Origin: Glutamicibacter protophormiae | Lineage (GTDB): Bacteria; Actinomycetota; Actinomycetes; Actinomycetales; Micrococcaceae | DNA length: 64,000 nucleotides | Reading direction: 5' to 3' | NCBI RefSeq assembly: GCF_014647495.1 | Contig: NZ_BMPH01000012.1 | Coordinates: 62,001-126,000, forward strand | Shown here: piece after piece, positions 25,380 to 34,710 of the stretch | How positions within the stretch are numbered: the first letter of the stretch is position 1 | Layout: the number at the start of each line of letters is the position of its first letter | Made by a program: the position numbers and the translations under genes | Notes under the pieces: model-generated | The model's database searches: none | What the model was told of the DNA's origin: nothing | What the model saw: the letters and a program-made list of their open reading frames with translations, nothing else

Positions 25380-25877
25380 ATGATGCGTCAACGGGCACGG
25401 GCCCTGAGTACCATGGGCAAACAGCTCTTCTGGTCAGCGGCAGGTCTCGGAGCGTTGTGCGGGGCGGCGGCGGCCGTGGCAATTCTTGGCCCGGCGGCTT
25501 ACTGGACCGGTTCGCAGGGCGATGTAGATACGGCCTATCTCCTTAATTTCCTGGCCACGATTCTCCCGATTGCGATGCTCAGCGGAATCGGTGTGGGGAT
25601 ACTCAGCTGGGCCGCGACGTACGCTGCCGTGGGAATCCTCGAAGTGCGACGACCCGAGGCGACAGCATTGCATCAAGCGGCAGCCGGCGCCGCGGGATCC
25701 ATGGCGGGCGGGCTGCTTCCCGCGCTCGTGATTTTTCCAAGTGTTTTGGCGGAAGAGCCGAATTTTGGAATCATTTACGGCCTGGTGTTCGGTCTGATGG
25801 CATTGTGCTTCATCCTGGCGTTCGGAACCCTGTTGGCCTTGAACCGCACTGATGTTCGGCAACGGCCCGGGACCTGA
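25380..25877 (+). CDS. Small four-helix membrane protein, function unknown
   Basis: A 165-residue protein with four predicted membrane helices (about 18-40, 53-80, 99-122 and 127-152) rich in Ala and Gly. No family is recognised. The next gene encodes a protein of similar size and helix layout, so the two may be diverged duplicates. It is part of the accessory stretch between rnj and ftsK. Confidence 0.6.
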   Translation: MMRQRARALSTMGKQLFWSAAGLGALCGAAAAVAILGPAAYWTGSQGDVDTAYLLNFLATILPIAMLSGIGVGILSWAATYAAVGILEVRRPEATALHQAAAGAAGSMAGGLLPALVIFPSVLAEEPNFGIIYGLVFGLMALCFILAFGTLLALNRTDVRQRPGT

Positions 25878-25923
25878 CAGAGCAGGCCGCAGAATAACTT
25901 GACCAAAGAAAGGTGTTGCCCAC

Positions 25924-26409
25924 ATGCCACCGCACACTCCGGCGTTGGAAACACAACGGATTTCCCTTCGCCTGCTGGCGGGAACGGTCCTGTCCGGTGC
26001 AGCGCTCGGCGCTTTGCTGGGACTCATGAACTACTGGGGGATACTGCTCGAAACATGGACAGGTCCACAACCGTCGGAGGCGGCCGCCATAGCTTTCGGC
26101 GCGCTGGCCAACGGGGCCATGCTCGGCGCTGCGGCAGGCCTGATCCCCGGGGTGGGCGCCCTGTCTGGCATGGCGCTCCAGAAGCGTCAGCAGAAATCGG
26201 GCCGGGGAGCGTCCCAGCGCGGTGCAGCGCTCACCGGCGCGGCAACGGCCACGCTGCTTGTGTCCTGCGCTGGACTTGCGGTACTCCTGCCGAGCGCCCC
26301 TGCAGGATTCTGGATCGGGAACGCGGCAGGCTACCTGGTGCTATCCCTGGCCATTGTTTGGACGATGACTACACGGTTCCACGGACGCGGAAGCAGATCT
26401 GCGAACTGA
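25924..26409 (+). CDS. Small four-helix membrane protein, function unknown
   Basis: A 161-residue Ala/Gly-rich protein with four likely membrane helices. Helix 1 contains the GAALGALLG motif and a basic loop (QKRQQKSGRGASQR) separates helices 2 and 3. AAGAAAGG lies 13 nt before ATG 25924. It follows the previous membrane gene after 46 nt, probably in one operon, and its helix and loop pattern resembles that protein. Confidence 0.6.
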   Translation: MPPHTPALETQRISLRLLAGTVLSGAALGALLGLMNYWGILLETWTGPQPSEAAAIAFGALANGAMLGAAAGLIPGVGALSGMALQKRQQKSGRGASQRGAALTGAATATLLVSCAGLAVLLPSAPAGFWIGNAAGYLVLSLAIVWTMTTRFHGRGSRSAN

Positions 26410-26571
26410 GAGGCCGCGCCGACGCGTAGCGGTGCGCAATTGGCAGGTACCGCCAAAAGCCACTAGCGTGGGTCCCGAGGAATCTCTAGATCAGATGTGC
26501 TTAAAGGTGCTCTGTCAGTCCTCAGCATGGCCAGTGCCTGGCCGTCAACATTCGAACCCCGAGGATTCTTC

Positions 26572-26976
26572 ATGTCTGTTCCGCCGAATCAGCCGAATTA
26601 CTACGCCAGCTCCACGAACCCGTATCCGTCGAACCCCTACGAGCAGCAGCGCAACGGCGAGGGCCGCAAGAGCTTCATCGCGGCGTGGCTGCTGTCCTGG
26701 TTCCTGGGCGGCCTGGGCATCGACCGGTTCTACCTCGGGAAGATTGGCACAGGTATCCTCAAGCTGATCACCTTCGGCGGTTTTGGCATCTGGGCCCTCG
26801 TGGACATCATCTTGATTCTTGCCGGGGCCATGCGCGACAAGTACGGCTACCGTTTGTCCGGGTACGAGGAGCACAAGAAAACCGCATGGATCATTTCGAT
26901 CATCCTGCTGGTCCTCGGACTTGGTTTCGGCAGCGTGAACGCCCCGGACTACATCCAGCAGTGGCAGGCTTTCTAA
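26572..26976 (+). CDS. TM2 domain-containing membrane protein
   Basis: A 134-residue protein. A Pro/Asn/Tyr-rich cytoplasmic N-terminus (about 1-30) leads into a TM2 domain (about 34-85) with the family pattern LLSWFLGGLGIDRFYLGK...GIWALVDIILI, then a third hydrophobic helix near the C-terminus. GAGGA precedes ATG 26572. TM2 proteins are widespread membrane proteins of poorly known role. No partner is evident. Confidence 0.8.
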   Translation: MSVPPNQPNYYASSTNPYPSNPYEQQRNGEGRKSFIAAWLLSWFLGGLGIDRFYLGKIGTGILKLITFGGFGIWALVDIILILAGAMRDKYGYRLSGYEEHKKTAWIISIILLVLGLGFGSVNAPDYIQQWQAF

Positions 26977-27122
26977 GCCTCCTGCGTGGCCCCGGGAAAA
27001 TTCGCTGAGAATTTCGTGGGGTCATTGCCTTGGGAGCGTTTATACGTTCCTGATCTGGGATGACAAACTGGACTAATGCTGAAGATTCACGCGCGGGACT
27101 GTGCCGGAAGCCAGGAATTAGG

Positions 27123-27128
27123 CAGAAT
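27123..27128 (+). promoter_or_regulatory. -10-like element before the leader ORF
   Basis: CAGAAT lies 7 nt upstream of ATG 27136, the spacing seen at the other leaderless genes here. Confidence 0.35.
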
Positions 27129-27135
27129 AGGGCAA

Positions 27136-27216
27136 ATGAACGCCCTGACGAATCCCCACAGGCCGGCGCCGCATCGCGCGCCGCAGATCCAGGATGCAGC
27201 TGGTGTCCGCCCATGA
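27136..27216 (+). CDS. 26-residue leader peptide coupled to the ABC operon
   Basis: A short ORF, MNALTNPHRP... to ...GVRP, whose TGA overlaps the ATPase ATG (ATGA at 27213-27216). The ATPase start has no convincing Shine-Dalgarno, so translation of this leader may deliver ribosomes to it. The peptide is rich in Pro, His and Arg. The other three junctions of the operon use the same kind of overlap. Expression is inferred, not shown. Confidence 0.45.
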   Translation: MNALTNPHRPAPHRAPQIQDAAGVRP

Positions 27217-28046
27217 TCGAGTTCGATGCAGTCAGCAAGAGCTACCCGGGCGGTACCACGGCGGTCAGCGACTTCTCGCTTGAGGTGCCTGCGCATCGCA
27301 CGACGGTGTTCGTCGGATCCTCCGGTTGCGGCAAGACGACGCTGCTGCGCATGGTCAACCGCATGGTCGATCCTTCGGCGGGGAGCATCAGGATCGATGG
27401 GCGGGACATCAGCGCCGGTTCTCCGGTCCAGCTGCGCCGCAGCATCGGCTATGTCATGCAGAACGCCGGGCTGCTCCCGCACTTCACCGTCGCGGAAAAC
27501 ATCGCCACGGTGCCGCGGCTCAAGGGAACCTCCCGCGGCAAGGCCCGCCAGCGTGCGGTGGAACTGATGACGACGGTGGGACTGGATTCCAGCCTTGCCG
27601 ACCGGTATCCGCACCAGCTCTCCGGCGGCCAGCAGCAGCGCGTCGGCGTCGCCCGGGCACTGGCCCCGGAGCCGAACATCCTGCTCATGGACGAACCCTT
27701 CGGCGCGGTGGACCCGATCGTCCGCACCGAGCTGCAGCAGGAGCTGCTGCGGCTGCAGCGGGAGCTGGGCAAAACCATCATCTTCGTCACCCACGACATC
27801 GACGAGGCGTTCCTGCTGGGGGACCAGGTGGTGATCCTCTCCGAGCAAGCGCAGAAGCTGCAGGTGGGAACCCCCAGCCGGATCATCGAATCCCCGGCCA
27901 ACGACTTCGTTTCCTCGTTCATCGGGGCCGACCGCGGGCAGCGGGCCCTGAGCATCAAGCAGACTCCCACCGGAACCGTGCTGGTGGACTCCCAGGGCAG
28001 GACCCAGGGCCGCCTGGTCGACGCGCCGGACCTGGACCGGGCATGA
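27213..28046 (+). CDS. ABC transporter ATPase, quaternary amine/osmoprotectant type
   Basis: A 277-residue ATPase with Walker A GSSGCGKTT (about residue 36), Q-loop VMQNAGLLPH, signature LSGGQQQR, Walker B ILLMDEPFGAVDP and the switch His in FVTHDIDEA. The DEPFGAVDP and THDIDEAF wording is typical of ProV/OpuCA glycine betaine/choline ATPases. It lacks a full pair of CBS domains, having only about 40 residues after the nucleotide-binding domain. It powers the two permeases and the binding protein encoded directly downstream. Confidence 0.9.
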   Translation: MIEFDAVSKSYPGGTTAVSDFSLEVPAHRTTVFVGSSGCGKTTLLRMVNRMVDPSAGSIRIDGRDISAGSPVQLRRSIGYVMQNAGLLPHFTVAENIATVPRLKGTSRGKARQRAVELMTTVGLDSSLADRYPHQLSGGQQQRVGVARALAPEPNILLMDEPFGAVDPIVRTELQQELLRLQRELGKTIIFVTHDIDEAFLLGDQVVILSEQAQKLQVGTPSRIIESPANDFVSSFIGADRGQRALSIKQTPTGTVLVDSQGRTQGRLVDAPDLDRA

Positions 28047-28732
28047 ACTGGATCCTTGAAAACCTCGACCTGATCGGGACGCTGGCGCTGGAACACCTGC
28101 GCCAAAGCCTGTGGGCGATTGCCGCCGGGTTCCTGATCTCGCTGCCGCTGGGCTGGGCAGCCTGGAGGTACCGGTCCCTGCGCGGCCTGGTGGTGACCGG
28201 CACCGGCCTGCTGTACACCATCCCGTCGCTGGCACTGCTGATGATCCTGCCGGTCGTCACCGGAATGAGCGCCATCAGCGAAGCGAACCTCATCGTGTCC
28301 CTGACCGTCTATGCGCTGGCCATCATGGTCCGCTGCGTGGTGGACGGGTTGGACTCGGTCGACCCGCAGACCCGCTCGGCCGCCACGGCCATGGGCTACG
28401 GACCGGGCCGGCGCTTCGCCGCGGTGGAGCTTCCGCTGGCCGGCCCGGTCATTCTCGCAGGACTGCGGGTGACCGCCGTCAGCACCATCTCACTGGCCAC
28501 CGTGGGCATCCTGGTCGGCGTGACCAACCTGGGCTACCTGTTCACCAACGGGCTGCAGCGGCGCATCATCCCCGAGGTGCTCGCCGGCGTCCTCGCGGTG
28601 GCGTTGATCGCGCTGCTGATCGACCTGCTGCTGGTGCTGGCCGGGCGCTGGCTCATGCCCTGGACCACCGCGCGGCCCCAGCGGGCCCGGCGCGCCCGGA
28701 ACAGCGCACCCGAGGCGGTGGGCACCCGATGA
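28043..28732 (+). CDS. ABC transporter permease (OpuCB/ProW-like)
   Basis: A 229-residue permease with about six membrane helices and the cytoplasmic EAA-type loop at SAATAMGYGPGRRFAAVELPLAGP. The ATG overlaps the ATPase stop by 4 nt. The sequence fits the short osmoprotectant permeases that work as a heteropair with the next gene product. Confidence 0.9.
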   Translation: MNWILENLDLIGTLALEHLRQSLWAIAAGFLISLPLGWAAWRYRSLRGLVVTGTGLLYTIPSLALLMILPVVTGMSAISEANLIVSLTVYALAIMVRCVVDGLDSVDPQTRSAATAMGYGPGRRFAAVELPLAGPVILAGLRVTAVSTISLATVGILVGVTNLGYLFTNGLQRRIIPEVLAGVLAVALIALLIDLLLVLAGRWLMPWTTARPQRARRARNSAPEAVGTR

Positions 28733-29499
28733 ACCTGCTGCGCGATGCCTTCTCCTGGCTCACCGACCCCGCCCAATGGACCGGGGCCAGCTCGCTGCTG
28801 CTCCTGCTGGGCCAGCACCTGATGTACACCGCGATCGCTGTCGCTCTCGCCGCGGTCATCGCCATACCCCTGGGCTGGGCCATCGGCCATACCGGCCGCG
28901 GCCGTGAAATCGCCGTGGCCGTCTCCGGGCTGGCCCGCGCCGTCCCCTCCTTCGGCCTGCTGATCCTGCTGGTGCTGCTGGCCGGGGTGCTGCACAAGCC
29001 CGAGGCCGCGGTGATCACCTTCGTGCTGCTGGCCATCCCCTCCATCCTGGCCGGCGCGTATACGGGGCTGGAATCGATCGACCGCAAGACCATCGACGCC
29101 GCCCGCGCCATGGGCATGACCGAACGCGAGATCCTGGCCAAGGTCGAAATTCCGTTGGGCCTGCCGCTGCTGGTGGGCGGGCTGCGTTCGGCCATCTTGC
29201 AGGTGGCCGCCACCGTTACCATCGCCGCCTATGTCAATCTCGGGGGACTGGGCCTGCCGATCATCACCGGCTTGAACCTGCGGCGCTATGACATGGTGCT
29301 CGGCGGCGCGCTCCTGGTCGCGGCGCTTGCCCTGGTGCTGGAACTGCTGATGGCCCTGGCCCAGCGGATGTCCGTGCCCCGCGGCCTGCGCAGCACCAGC
29401 ACCGCCGGCCCGCCGGCCGAGCCCGCAGGGCGCGGCGCAGACCACGCAAACACCACAGAATTGCACAGAGATCGCACCGTTGAAAGGACGCGAACATGA
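28729..29499 (+). CDS. ABC transporter permease (OpuCD/ProW-like)
   Basis: A 256-residue permease with about six helices and the coupling loop DAARAMGMTEREILAKVEIPLGLP. The start overlaps the previous stop (ATGA) and the end overlaps the binding-protein start. The C-terminal 45 residues are polar and probably cytoplasmic, longer than in most homologues. Confidence 0.9.
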   Translation: MNLLRDAFSWLTDPAQWTGASSLLLLLGQHLMYTAIAVALAAVIAIPLGWAIGHTGRGREIAVAVSGLARAVPSFGLLILLVLLAGVLHKPEAAVITFVLLAIPSILAGAYTGLESIDRKTIDAARAMGMTEREILAKVEIPLGLPLLVGGLRSAILQVAATVTIAAYVNLGGLGLPIITGLNLRRYDMVLGGALLVAALALVLELLMALAQRMSVPRGLRSTSTAGPPAEPAGRGADHANTTELHRDRTVERTRT

Positions 29500-30407
29500 A
29501 ATTCCCAATGCGCAAGACCCGGGCAGGCTCGGTCCTTGCACTCGCCGGAATGCTGGCACTGGCAGGATGCGGTGCCAGCGATCCGCTGGCCAACGAGCCG
29601 AGCACCGGAGCCTCCGGCGACGCCGGCAAGACCGTCGTCGTGGGGTCCCAGGCGTACTACTCGAATGAGATCATCGCGGAGATCTACGCCCAGGCGCTGG
29701 AGAAGGCCGGTTTCACGGTGGAGCGGCAGTTCAACATCGGGCAGCGTGATGCGTACATGCCGCAGCTGGAGAACGGCAGCATCGACATCATGCCCGAGTA
29801 CACCGGAAACCTGCTGCAGTACTTCGAGCCGGACACCACCGCGCGGGCGACGGATGACGTGTACGACGAGCTCGGCAAGGCGCTGCCCGACTCCCTGGCG
29901 GTGCTGGACCAGGCCCAGGCCTCGGACCAGGACTCCTACACGGTCACCGAGAAGTTCGCCAAGGACAACGGCCTTGCCTCGATCGAGGACTTGGCGAAGG
30001 TCTCCGAAAAGCTCACCCTCGGCGGCCCGCCGGAGCTGGCCGAAAGGCCCTACGGGCCGAAGGGCTTGAGCAAGACCTACGGCATCGACGCGGCCTTCTC
30101 CGCTACCGGGGACACCACGGTGGAGGACCTGGTTGCGGGAACGGTGAATGTGGGCAACGTGTTCACCGCGGACCCGCGGATCAAGACGGAGAACCTGGTG
30201 GTCTTGAAGGACCCGAAGGCGTTGTTCCTGGCCTCCAATGTGGTGCCGGTGGTCGAAGCCGACATGTCCGATGATCTGGCGGCAGTGCTCAACCCGATCA
30301 GCGCCAAGCTTTCCGCCGAGGCCCTGATCGACCTGAACGTCCAGAGCACGGTGGACCAGAAGTCTGCGGAGGACATCGCCAGCGCCTGGCTGGGCAGCAA
30401 CAGCTGA
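29496..30407 (+). CDS. Glycine betaine/choline-type substrate-binding lipoprotein
   Basis: A 303-residue lipoprotein: signal peptide and lipobox LALAGC (about residue 25), then an OpuAC/OsmX-type binding domain (VVVGSQAYYSNEIIAEIYAQALE, NGSIDIMPEYTGNLLQYF). It captures a quaternary amine outside the membrane for the two permeases. GAAAGGA before ATG 29496 also lies inside the end of the permease gene. The substrate (betaine, choline, carnitine or another) cannot be told. Confidence 0.88.
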   Translation: MKFPMRKTRAGSVLALAGMLALAGCGASDPLANEPSTGASGDAGKTVVVGSQAYYSNEIIAEIYAQALEKAGFTVERQFNIGQRDAYMPQLENGSIDIMPEYTGNLLQYFEPDTTARATDDVYDELGKALPDSLAVLDQAQASDQDSYTVTEKFAKDNGLASIEDLAKVSEKLTLGGPPELAERPYGPKGLSKTYGIDAAFSATGDTTVEDLVAGTVNVGNVFTADPRIKTENLVVLKDPKALFLASNVVPVVEADMSDDLAAVLNPISAKLSAEALIDLNVQSTVDQKSAEDIASAWLGSNS

Positions 30408-30495
30408 GGCCTCCAGGCTGGGGCGTGATTATTCTCTAGCGTCGCGGGGGCGCCGAGTTCACGTGTAAATTCGGTGCGTTCCCAGCCGATGGCGA

Positions 30496-30501
30496 TACCC
30501 T
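30496..30501 (+). promoter_or_regulatory. -10 element of ftsK
   Basis: TACCCT lies 6 nt upstream of ATG 30508; no Shine-Dalgarno. Confidence 0.4.
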
Positions 30502-30507
30502 AGAAAT

Positions 30508-33500
30508 ATGGCCCCACGTACCCAGTCTCAGGGGGCGAAGAAGCCAACGACGCGTAAACCCAAGGCGTCCGGCACCTCGTCCTCCAAGAAACCCACCGAT
30601 AATCCGGAGCAGGAACTGCCGTTGCCGCTGCGCGTGATCCGCAGCGTGTGGATGGGCATCGCCCGGATCTTCGGTGGCGCCTTCCGACGCATCGGCGGCA
30701 CCGTCAAACCCGACTACGAGCTGCGGCGCGACGGCACAGGACTGTTTCTCGCCCTGATCGCCATTGTCGTGGCGATCGTCGAATGGTGGGGACTGCGCGA
30801 TGCCGGCTGGTTCGGCATCGGGGTGCATGCGGTGGCCGGCGGAACGCTCGGCTTCATGGCCGTGCTGCTGCCGATCATCCTATTCGTGGGGGCTTTCCGG
30901 CTGTTCCGCTACCCGGAAGCCGTCACGGAGAACAACCGCATCGGCATCGGCCTGCTGATCATGACGCTGTCCGGGTCCTCCATCGCCTCGCTGGCCAATG
31001 GGTCGCCGGCGGTGTCCGAGGACTTCGACGTGCTCTGGAATGCCGGGGGCATGGCCGGATCCATTCTGGGCACCCCGCTGGGGCTGCTGATTTCGGCGCC
31101 CGGAGCCATGGCGGTGTTCATCTTCCTGGTGTTCATGTCGCTGCTGATCGTCACCGCCACGCCGATCACCCAGATCCCCACGCGCATCCGCAACGGCTAC
31201 AACCGCCTGCTGGGCCAGGATCCTGACGTAGTGCGCGCGGGCCGCGCCTCCGCCCAGGAGGCCTCCCACACCGTCGAGCTGGGGGCCCAGTCCGAGGACC
31301 ACGACCAGTCCTACCTCTACCCGCAGGACGAGGCGGCGCCGGCTCCCAAGAAAAAGAAGCCCGGCTTCTTCGAACGCCGCGCGGCGGCCCGCAAGGTCAC
31401 CGAGGTCTACGACGTGGACGGCCACGAGGGCGCGGAGCGCAGCGGCGACATCGCCTATGACAAGGCGGTCATCGACGAGGAATCGGCCGAGCCGGACGAA
31501 GCCGCCACCACCTCGCTGCCGGCGGTGCACCGAAACCGCTCCTTCGAGGTCTTCGACGCCGACGAAGGCGCCACCCAAGCCCTTTCCCGGGAGCAGATGG
31601 CTTCGGAGCATCCGACCATCGCGCACCGCGCGGTGGAGGTCGAAGCAGAACTGGATGCGGAGCCGGAACCGCAGACCCCGCCTCCGGGCGTGAAGCGCCC
31701 CACCAAGGCCGAGGCCGAGATGGCCCAGATCATGGAGAGCATCGGGCTCAAGTCCGAGCCCGAAGCCTCCACCAGCGCCATGGACCAGGTCTCCTCGCGC
31801 GCCGCCGGCCTCTCCGGCGCGCCGCAGCCACCCATCCCGGCGCGCACCGAGCAGCTGCAGCTCTCCGGCGACATCGCCTACACCCTGCCTTCGGCCGACT
31901 TCCTGCCGCCGGGTCCTCCGGCCAAGGAGGCCAGCGAAGCCAACCAGGTGGTGGTCGACGCGCTGACCAACACCCTGCAGCAGTTCAAGGTCGACGCCCG
32001 GGTCACCGGGTTCTCCCGCGGCCCGACGGTGACCCGTTACGAGATCGAGCTGTCCCCGGGCACCAAGGTGGAGAAGGTCACCGCGCTGTCCAAGAACATC
32101 TCCTACGCCGTGGCCTCCTCCGACGTGCGTATCCTGTCCCCGATCCCGGGCAAGTCCGCCATCGGCATCGAGATCCCGAACACGGACAAGGAGGTCGTCG
32201 CCCTGGGCGACGTGCTGCGCAGCCAGAATGCGCGCAAGACCGAGCACCCGATGGTCATGGGCGTGGGCAAGGACGTCGAGGGCGGATTCGTCGTGGCCAA
32301 CCTGGCCAAGATGCCGCACCTGCTGGTTGCCGGCGCGACCGGCGCAGGCAAGTCCTCGTTCGTGAACTCGATGATCACCTCGATCCTGATGCGTTCCACC
32401 CCGGACCAGGTCCGCATGGTCATGGTCGACCCCAAGCGCGTGGAACTGACCGCCTATGAAGGCGTGCCGCACCTGATCACCCCGATCATCACCAACCCGA
32501 AAAAGGCCGCCGAGGCCTTGGGGTGGGTCGTGCGCGAGATGGACACCCGCTACGACGACCTGGCGAACTTCGGCTTCAAGCACATCGACGACTTCAACAA
32601 GGCGGTCAAGGCCGGCAAGGTGCACCCTCCCGAGGGTTCCAAGCGCGTGCTCAAGCCCTACCCGTACCTGCTGGTGATCGTGGACGAGCTCGCCGACCTG
32701 ATGATGGTCGCGCCGCGCGATGTGGAAGACTCGATCGTGCGTATCACCCAGCTGGCCCGTGCCGCCGGCATCCACCTGGTGCTGGCCACCCAGCGCCCGT
32801 CGGTGGACGTGGTCACCGGCCTGATCAAGGCCAACGTGCCCTCGCGCATGGCCTTCGCCACCTCCTCGGTCACCGACTCTCGCGTGGTGCTGGACCAGCC
32901 GGGCGCCGAGAAGCTGCTGGGCCAGGGCGACGCGCTGTTCCTGCCCATGGGCACCTCCAAGCCGATGCGCGTGCAGGGCGCCTGGGTCACCGAGTCGGAG
33001 ATCCACCGCGTGGTGGAGCACGTCAAGGCCCAGCTGCAGCCCGAATACCGCGACGACGTCATGCCGGTCGCGGAAAAGAAGAAGATCGACGAGGACATCG
33101 GAGACGACCTGGAGCTGCTGCTGCAAGCCACCGAGCTTGTGGTCACCAGCCAGTTCGGTTCCACCTCGATGCTGCAGCGCAAGCTGCGCGTGGGCTTCGC
33201 CAAGGCCGGGCGCCTGATGGACCTGATGGAATCGCGCGGGGTGGTCGGCCCGTCCGAGGGCTCCAAGGCCCGCGACGTGCTCATCAAGCCGGATGACCTG
33301 CCCATGGTGCTGGCCGCGATGCGCGGCGACGACCCGTCCAACACGCAGGCGAGCGCCGCCGAACAGGCGCTGGTGGACGAGGCGAATGTGAACCACGCGG
33401 ATCCGGTGGCAGAATATGCCGAGGACCTGGTTGCCAAGGACCTGGATGACCGACCGCAGGCCGTCGATTACTTCGACGGCTCCGACGACGAGGGCTCCGG

Positions 33501-33534
33501 TGAGGACGCCTGGGACCTGACAGGGAGACACTGA
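30508..33534 (+). CDS. ftsK: DNA translocase FtsK/SpoIIIE
   Basis: 1008 residues. The N-terminus has a Lys/Thr-rich cytoplasmic segment and about four membrane helices (roughly 75-225). An acidic Ala/Pro/Glu-rich linker runs to about 470. The RecA-like motor has Walker A VAGATGAGKSS (about 610), Walker B LLVIVDELADLMM and the LVLATQRPSVDVVTG segment. The C-terminal gamma winged helix (about 870-940, TSMLQRKLRVGFAKAGRLMDLME) reads KOPS-like sites. It pumps DNA at the division septum. pgsA follows after 5 nt. Confidence 0.95.
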   Translation: MAPRTQSQGAKKPTTRKPKASGTSSSKKPTDNPEQELPLPLRVIRSVWMGIARIFGGAFRRIGGTVKPDYELRRDGTGLFLALIAIVVAIVEWWGLRDAGWFGIGVHAVAGGTLGFMAVLLPIILFVGAFRLFRYPEAVTENNRIGIGLLIMTLSGSSIASLANGSPAVSEDFDVLWNAGGMAGSILGTPLGLLISAPGAMAVFIFLVFMSLLIVTATPITQIPTRIRNGYNRLLGQDPDVVRAGRASAQEASHTVELGAQSEDHDQSYLYPQDEAAPAPKKKKPGFFERRAAARKVTEVYDVDGHEGAERSGDIAYDKAVIDEESAEPDEAATTSLPAVHRNRSFEVFDADEGATQALSREQMASEHPTIAHRAVEVEAELDAEPEPQTPPPGVKRPTKAEAEMAQIMESIGLKSEPEASTSAMDQVSSRAAGLSGAPQPPIPARTEQLQLSGDIAYTLPSADFLPPGPPAKEASEANQVVVDALTNTLQQFKVDARVTGFSRGPTVTRYEIELSPGTKVEKVTALSKNISYAVASSDVRILSPIPGKSAIGIEIPNTDKEVVALGDVLRSQNARKTEHPMVMGVGKDVEGGFVVANLAKMPHLLVAGATGAGKSSFVNSMITSILMRSTPDQVRMVMVDPKRVELTAYEGVPHLITPIITNPKKAAEALGWVVREMDTRYDDLANFGFKHIDDFNKAVKAGKVHPPEGSKRVLKPYPYLLVIVDELADLMMVAPRDVEDSIVRITQLARAAGIHLVLATQRPSVDVVTGLIKANVPSRMAFATSSVTDSRVVLDQPGAEKLLGQGDALFLPMGTSKPMRVQGAWVTESEIHRVVEHVKAQLQPEYRDDVMPVAEKKKIDEDIGDDLELLLQATELVVTSQFGSTSMLQRKLRVGFAKAGRLMDLMESRGVVGPSEGSKARDVLIKPDDLPMVLAAMRGDDPSNTQASAAEQALVDEANVNHADPVAEYAEDLVAKDLDDRPQAVDYFDGSDDEGSGEDAWDLTGRH

Positions 33535-33539
33535 CACCC

Positions 33540-34148
33540 ATGAGTGAGCAAGCTTCGCACGAAACACCGCAGCCGGTGCCGGTACTGAATATCGCCAACG
33601 TGCTGACCACGATCCGCATCATCATGGTTCCGTTCTTCATCTGGGCGTTGTTCGCGGACGACAGCACCCACGGCACCTGGCGCTGGGTGGCGCTGGGGCT
33701 GTTCGTGCTGGCCATGTACACCGACAAGCTGGACGGCGATCTGGCCCGCAGCCGCGGGCTGGTCACGAACTTCGGCAAGATTGCTGACCCGATTGCCGAC
33801 AAGCTGCTCACTGGCTCCGCGTTGGTCTGCCTGTCCATCCTGGCCGAGCTGCCATGGTGGGTCACCGTGACCATTCTGGTCCGCGAATGGGGCATCACCC
33901 TGCTGCGCGTGGTGGTCATCCGCTATGGCGTGATCGCCGCCAACATGGGCGGCAAGATCAAGACCGTGCTGCAGGCAGTGGTCATCGGGCTGTACCTGCT
34001 GCCGCTGACCCATACCGTCGACTGGCTGCATGCGGTGGCCTGGGCCCTGATGCTGTTGACCGTCGCTGTGACCGTGGTGACCGGTGTTGAATACATCTTC
34101 AAGGCCATCGCCCTGCGCAACACCTACAAGAAGAACGAACAGCGCTAG
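33540..34148 (+). CDS. pgsA: CDP-diacylglycerol-glycerol-3-phosphate 3-phosphatidyltransferase
   Basis: A 202-residue CDP-alcohol phosphatidyltransferase. The signature D-x2-DG-x2-AR-x8-G-x3-D-x3-D is complete in DKLDGDLARSRG...FGKIADPIADK. About five membrane helices. It makes phosphatidylglycerol phosphate, the first step to PG and cardiolipin. It is probably translated from an mRNA shared with ftsK and cinA. Confidence 0.92.
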   Translation: MSEQASHETPQPVPVLNIANVLTTIRIIMVPFFIWALFADDSTHGTWRWVALGLFVLAMYTDKLDGDLARSRGLVTNFGKIADPIADKLLTGSALVCLSILAELPWWVTVTILVREWGITLLRVVVIRYGVIAANMGGKIKTVLQAVVIGLYLLPLTHTVDWLHAVAWALMLLTVAVTVVTGVEYIFKAIALRNTYKKNEQR

Positions 34149-34227
34149 CTAACGCCAACGACCAACGAACGCCGGTGCGCATCGGGGACTACCCGGTGCG
34201 CACCGTCCATACCCAGGAGAGCGACAA

Positions 34228-34710
34228 ATGAGGCACCAGGCACCAGCGGTGATTTCCATGGCCGGCGAGCAGAAGCTCCAGCTGGCCACCGCCGAATCCC
34301 TGACCGCCGGGCTGATTGCGGCAACCTTGGCCGAGGTGCCGGGAGCCTCTGCGGTGCTGCGCGGCGGGATAGTCAGCTACTCCAGCGACGTCAAGGCCTC
34401 CGTGCTGGGAGTGGACGAGAATCTCCTGGCGGAGAAGGGGTCCGTAGACCCCGAGGTGGCACGACAGATGGCTGTTGGAGCCCAGCGCGCCTGCGGAGCC
34501 GACCTTGCCGTCTCGGCCACCGGCGTCGCCGGTCCCGAATCGCATGACGGAAAATCCGTGGGCACCGTGTTTATCGGGTGGGCATCCGGAAGCGAGTCCG
34601 GAGCCAGAGAACATCACTTCGTCGGCGACCGTGCCCAGATCCGGGAGCAGAGCACCAACGCAGCCATCAACCAGCTGGCTGCCATATTGGGTAAAGCTTC
34701 TTCACAGTAA
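34228..34710 (+). CDS. cinA: CinA C-terminal domain protein (NMN amidohydrolase family)
   Basis: A 160-residue stand-alone CinA C-terminal domain: ATAESLTAGLIAATLAEVPGAS (catalytic Ser in the ESLT motif) and SATGVAGPESHDGKSVGTVFIG. In characterised members this domain hydrolyses nicotinamide mononucleotide. The N-terminal MoCF-like domain of longer CinA proteins is absent, as is common in actinobacteria. AGGAGAG precedes ATG 34228. It lies between pgsA and clgR. Confidence 0.9.
   Translation: MRHQAPAVISMAGEQKLQLATAESLTAGLIAATLAEVPGASAVLRGGIVSYSSDVKASVLGVDENLLAEKGSVDPEVARQMAVGAQRACGADLAVSATGVAGPESHDGKSVGTVFIGWASGSESGAREHHFVGDRAQIREQSTNAAINQLAAILGKASSQ

Noticed and set aside
30880-33567. A long minus-strand open frame across ftsK
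   Set aside because: Antisense shadow of ftsK; no domain, and ftsK motifs are complete.
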